Below, in pieces: positions 61,985 through 64,000 of a stretch of 64,000 nt of DNA. Both the position numbers and the translations under genes were made by a program. A model generated the notes under the pieces. It did no database searches and was not told where the DNA came from. It was given only the letters and a program-made list of their open reading frames with translations. Positions within the stretch are counted from its first letter, which is position 1; each line of letters begins with the position of its first letter. The stretch is from Roseicyclus sediminis. Its GTDB lineage: Bacteria; Pseudomonadota; Alphaproteobacteria; Rhodobacterales; Rhodobacteraceae. Location of the stretch: NCBI RefSeq assembly GCF_025515305.1, contig NZ_JAOPHT010000015.1, forward strand, positions 31,533-95,532. Reading direction: 5' to 3'.

Positions 61985-62071
61985 TCAGACTGTGATGAGA
62001 AACGCGACCGCCGCCGTCATCCCGAGGACGACACCGGAAAAAACGAACACAGCTGCCATGACCCTGGCCAT
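61985..62071 (-). CDS. Candidate 28-residue membrane peptide
   Basis: ATG at 62071 with a perfect AAGGAGG eight bases upstream; 28 residues: MARVMAAVFVFSGVVLGMTA then AVAFLITV, a single membrane helix with one Arg. Too short for usual gene finding; the Shine-Dalgarno and the clean hydrophobic helix argue for it. Conservation is unchecked. Confidence 0.5.
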   Translation of the reverse strand: MARVMAAVFVFSGVVLGMTAAVAFLITV

Positions 62072-62300
62072 CTGGCGGACCTCCTTGCGCGATTCCGCGT
62101 CCCTTGGGTCCTGTGTCTCATGGGAGCCCTAACCAACCCTTACCCGAGTCCGCCCGCGTTCCGTTTTCTCGCAGGAAATTCCTTTCGGAAACGCGATTGA
62201 CGGGAAGGTGGGGGGAAGTGTCGTTATCGGTCCTGTCATGCTCCGACATGCCCGTTATAGGCGAGTGGAGACCCGAATTCGCGGAGGGGAGCCGCTGACC

Positions 62301-63977
62301 ATGGCGTTCAAGACCGACATCGAAATCGCGCGTGCCGCGAACAAGCAGCCGATCCAGGAGATCGGCGCGAGGCTCGGCATTCCGGGCGAGGCGCTATTGC
62401 CCTACGGCCACGACAAGGCCAAGGTCGGGCAGGACTTCATCGAGGGGCTGAAGGATCGGCCGAACGGCAAGCTCATCCTCGTGACCGCGATCAACCCGAC
62501 GCCAGCGGGCGAGGGCAAGACGACGACGACCGTCGGGCTCGGCGACGGGCTGAACCGGATCGGCAAGAAGGCCGCCATCTGCATCCGCGAGGCCTCGCTG
62601 GGCCCGAACTTCGGGATGAAGGGAGGCGCTGCCGGCGGCGGCTATGCGCAGGTCGTCCCCATGGAGGACATGAACCTTCATTTCACCGGCGATTTCCACG
62701 CCATCACGTCGGCCCACAACCTTCTGTCGGCGATGATCGACAACCACATCTACTGGGGCAACGAGCTTGAGATCGACGAGCGGCGCGTCGCGTGGCGTCG
62801 CGTCCTCGACATGAACGACCGGGCGCTGCGGGACATCGTGACCTCGCTCGGCGGTGTGGCGAACGGCTTTCCGCGGCAGACCGGCTTCGACATCACCGTG
62901 GCCTCCGAGGTCATGGCGATCCTCTGCCTCGCCTCCGACCTCAAGGACCTCGAGCGGCGGCTGGGCGACATGATCGTGGCCTACCGCCGTGACCGCTCGC
63001 CCATCTATTGCCGCGACATCAAGGCGGACGGGGCGATGACGGTGCTTCTGAAGGACGCGATGCAGCCGAACCTCGTGCAGACGCTCGAGAACAATCCGGC
63101 CTTCGTCCACGGCGGGCCATTCGCCAACATCGCCCATGGATGCAACTCGGTCATCGCGACGAAGACGGCGCTTAAACTGGCCGACTACGTGGTGACGGAG
63201 GCAGGCTTCGGGGCCGACCTCGGGGCCGAGAAATTCATGAACATCAAGTGCCGCAAGGCGGGCCTTGCGCCCGATGCGGTGGTGATCGTGGCGACTGTCC
63301 GCGCGATGAAGATGAACGGCGGCGTGGCGAAGGCCGATCTCGGGGCGGAGAACGTGGCGGCGGTCGAAAAGGGCTGCGCCAACCTCGGGCGGCACATCCG
63401 CAACGTGAAGGGTTTCGGCGTGCCGGTCGTGGTCGGCATCAACCATTTCGCAGGCGACACCGAGGCCGAGATCGCGGCGGTTAAGGCCTATGTCGAGGCC
63501 CAGGGATCGGAGGCGATCCTTTGTCGCCATTGGGCCGAGGGCAGTGCCGGGATCGAGGAAATGGCGCGCCGCGTGGCGGAACTCGCCGACAGCGGCAAGG
63601 CCCAGTTCGCGCCGCTCTATCCCGACGAGATGCCGCTCTTCGAGAAGATCGAGCGCATCGCCAAGTCGATCTACCACGCCAGCGAGGTCATCGCCGACAA
63701 GAAGGTGCGCGACCAGCTGAAGGAATGGGAGGAACAGGGCTATGGCCACCTGCCCGTGTGCATGGCCAAGACGCAGTATTCCTTCTCGACCGACCCCAAC
63801 CTGCGCGGTGCGCCGGAAGGGCATACCTTGCCGGTGCGCGAGGTGCGCCTGTCGGCGGGGGCGGGGTTCGTCGTTGTGATCTGCGGGGAGATCATGACAA
63901 TGCCCGGCCTGCCCAGGGTGCCGGCCTCCGAGACGATCCGCCTGAACGAGGCGGGTCTTATCGAGGGGCTGTTCTGA
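62301..63977 (+). CDS. fhs: Formate-tetrahydrofolate ligase
   Basis: 558 residues; ATP-dependent formation of 10-formyl-THF from formate. [18 protein letters not shown] is the P-loop; [31 protein letters not shown] and [19 protein letters not shown] are diagnostic. Complete: it ends at TGA inside the window. In roseobacters it serves C1 metabolism (methylamine, betaine, DMSP), matching the DMGDH/GcvT enzyme at the other end of the window. GAGGGGAG stands before the ATG within a small hairpin (GCGG...CCGC). Confidence 0.97.
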   Translation: MAFKTDIEIARAANKQPIQEIGARLGIPGEALLPYGHDKAKVGQDFIEGLKDRPNGKLILVTAINPTPAGEGKTTTTVGLGDGLNRIGKKAAICIREASLGPNFGMKGGAAGGGYAQVVPMEDMNLHFTGDFHAITSAHNLLSAMIDNHIYWGNELEIDERRVAWRRVLDMNDRALRDIVTSLGGVANGFPRQTGFDITVASEVMAILCLASDLKDLERRLGDMIVAYRRDRSPIYCRDIKADGAMTVLLKDAMQPNLVQTLENNPAFVHGGPFANIAHGCNSVIATKTALKLADYVVTEAGFGADLGAEKFMNIKCRKAGLAPDAVVIVATVRAMKMNGGVAKADLGAENVAAVEKGCANLGRHIRNVKGFGVPVVVGINHFAGDTEAEIAAVKAYVEAQGSEAILCRHWAEGSAGIEEMARRVAELADSGKAQFAPLYPDEMPLFEKIERIAKSIYHASEVIADKKVRDQLKEWEEQGYGHLPVCMAKTQYSFSTDPNLRGAPEGHTLPVREVRLSAGAGFVVVICGEIMTMPGLPRVPASETIRLNEAGLIEGLF

Positions 63978-64000
63978 GCCGGACCGCCCGTGCCGGGGCA

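Noticed and set aside
1..64000. Defence island, prophage, integron or transposon
   Set aside because: No integrase, transposase, capsid or restriction genes and no long terminal repeats were found on either strand.

Overview
The window is a GC-rich chromosomal segment of an alphaproteobacterium, almost certainly a member of the Rhodobacteraceae (Roseobacter group). The signs are the codon bias, the short-form HisG paired with HisZ, a B12-dependent class II ribonucleotide reductase, homospermidine synthase, stand-alone Hint-domain and DUF1127 proteins, the xdh plus BMP-type ABC cluster, and promoters of the TTGAC/TAGA type. No tRNA, rRNA, CRISPR array, prophage or insertion sequence was seen.

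Layout. (1) 1-9.9 kb: one-carbon and miscellaneous metabolism. It holds a truncated 2-hydroxyacid dehydrogenase, a polysaccharide deacetylase, a dimethylglycine/sarcosine dehydrogenase-like flavoprotein with a GcvT domain, a DHFR-like reductase, a cyclic-nucleotide-gated patatin, a DUF938 methyltransferase, a secreted protein and a DAO-type oxidase. (2) 10-20.3 kb, minus strand: a tightly coupled locus xdhA-xdhB-xdhC, then ABC ATPase, permease, an 86-residue unknown protein, permease, voltage-gated K+ channel and BMP solute-binding protein. It is best read as purine or nucleoside uptake feeding xanthine oxidation. (3) 20.5-31.5 kb: a secreted GH5 enzyme, dnaE, small membrane and DUF4242 proteins, an MFS carrier, slyX, hisS-hisZ-hisG and a MAPEG protein. 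(4) 31.5-41.5 kb: DUF1489, nrdJ, an LpxR-like outer-membrane protein, a Hint protein, rpsD with a structured leader, a cupin/TetR divergent pair, homospermidine synthase and two coupled GFA proteins. (5) 41.5-47.7 kb: two tandem winged-helix/TolB-like/TPR regulators, an MFS carrier, prmA and two small proteins. (6) 48-60.1 kb: the core envelope and DNA-repair block ruvC-ruvA-ruvB, ybgC-tolQ-tolR-tolA-tolB-pal-cpoB, tilS and ftsH. (7) 60.3-64 kb: hypothetical proteins, a MOSC protein, a candidate 28-residue membrane peptide and fhs.

Most genes are ordinary core or accessory genes. The observations most worth following are four. There is a dispersed repeat (box CTTCATCTTTCC / AAATACGCCGGGGG followed by a GC hairpin) with three intergenic copies and a fourth box-like match inside an unusually long loop of xdhB. 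There is the translationally coupled 86-residue protein between the two ABC permeases, beside a K+ channel gene in the same operon. There is a hairpin-rich rpsD leader with two GNRA tetraloops. There is a pair of duplicated regulators without a membrane segment. All functional statements come from reading motifs; no database search was run.
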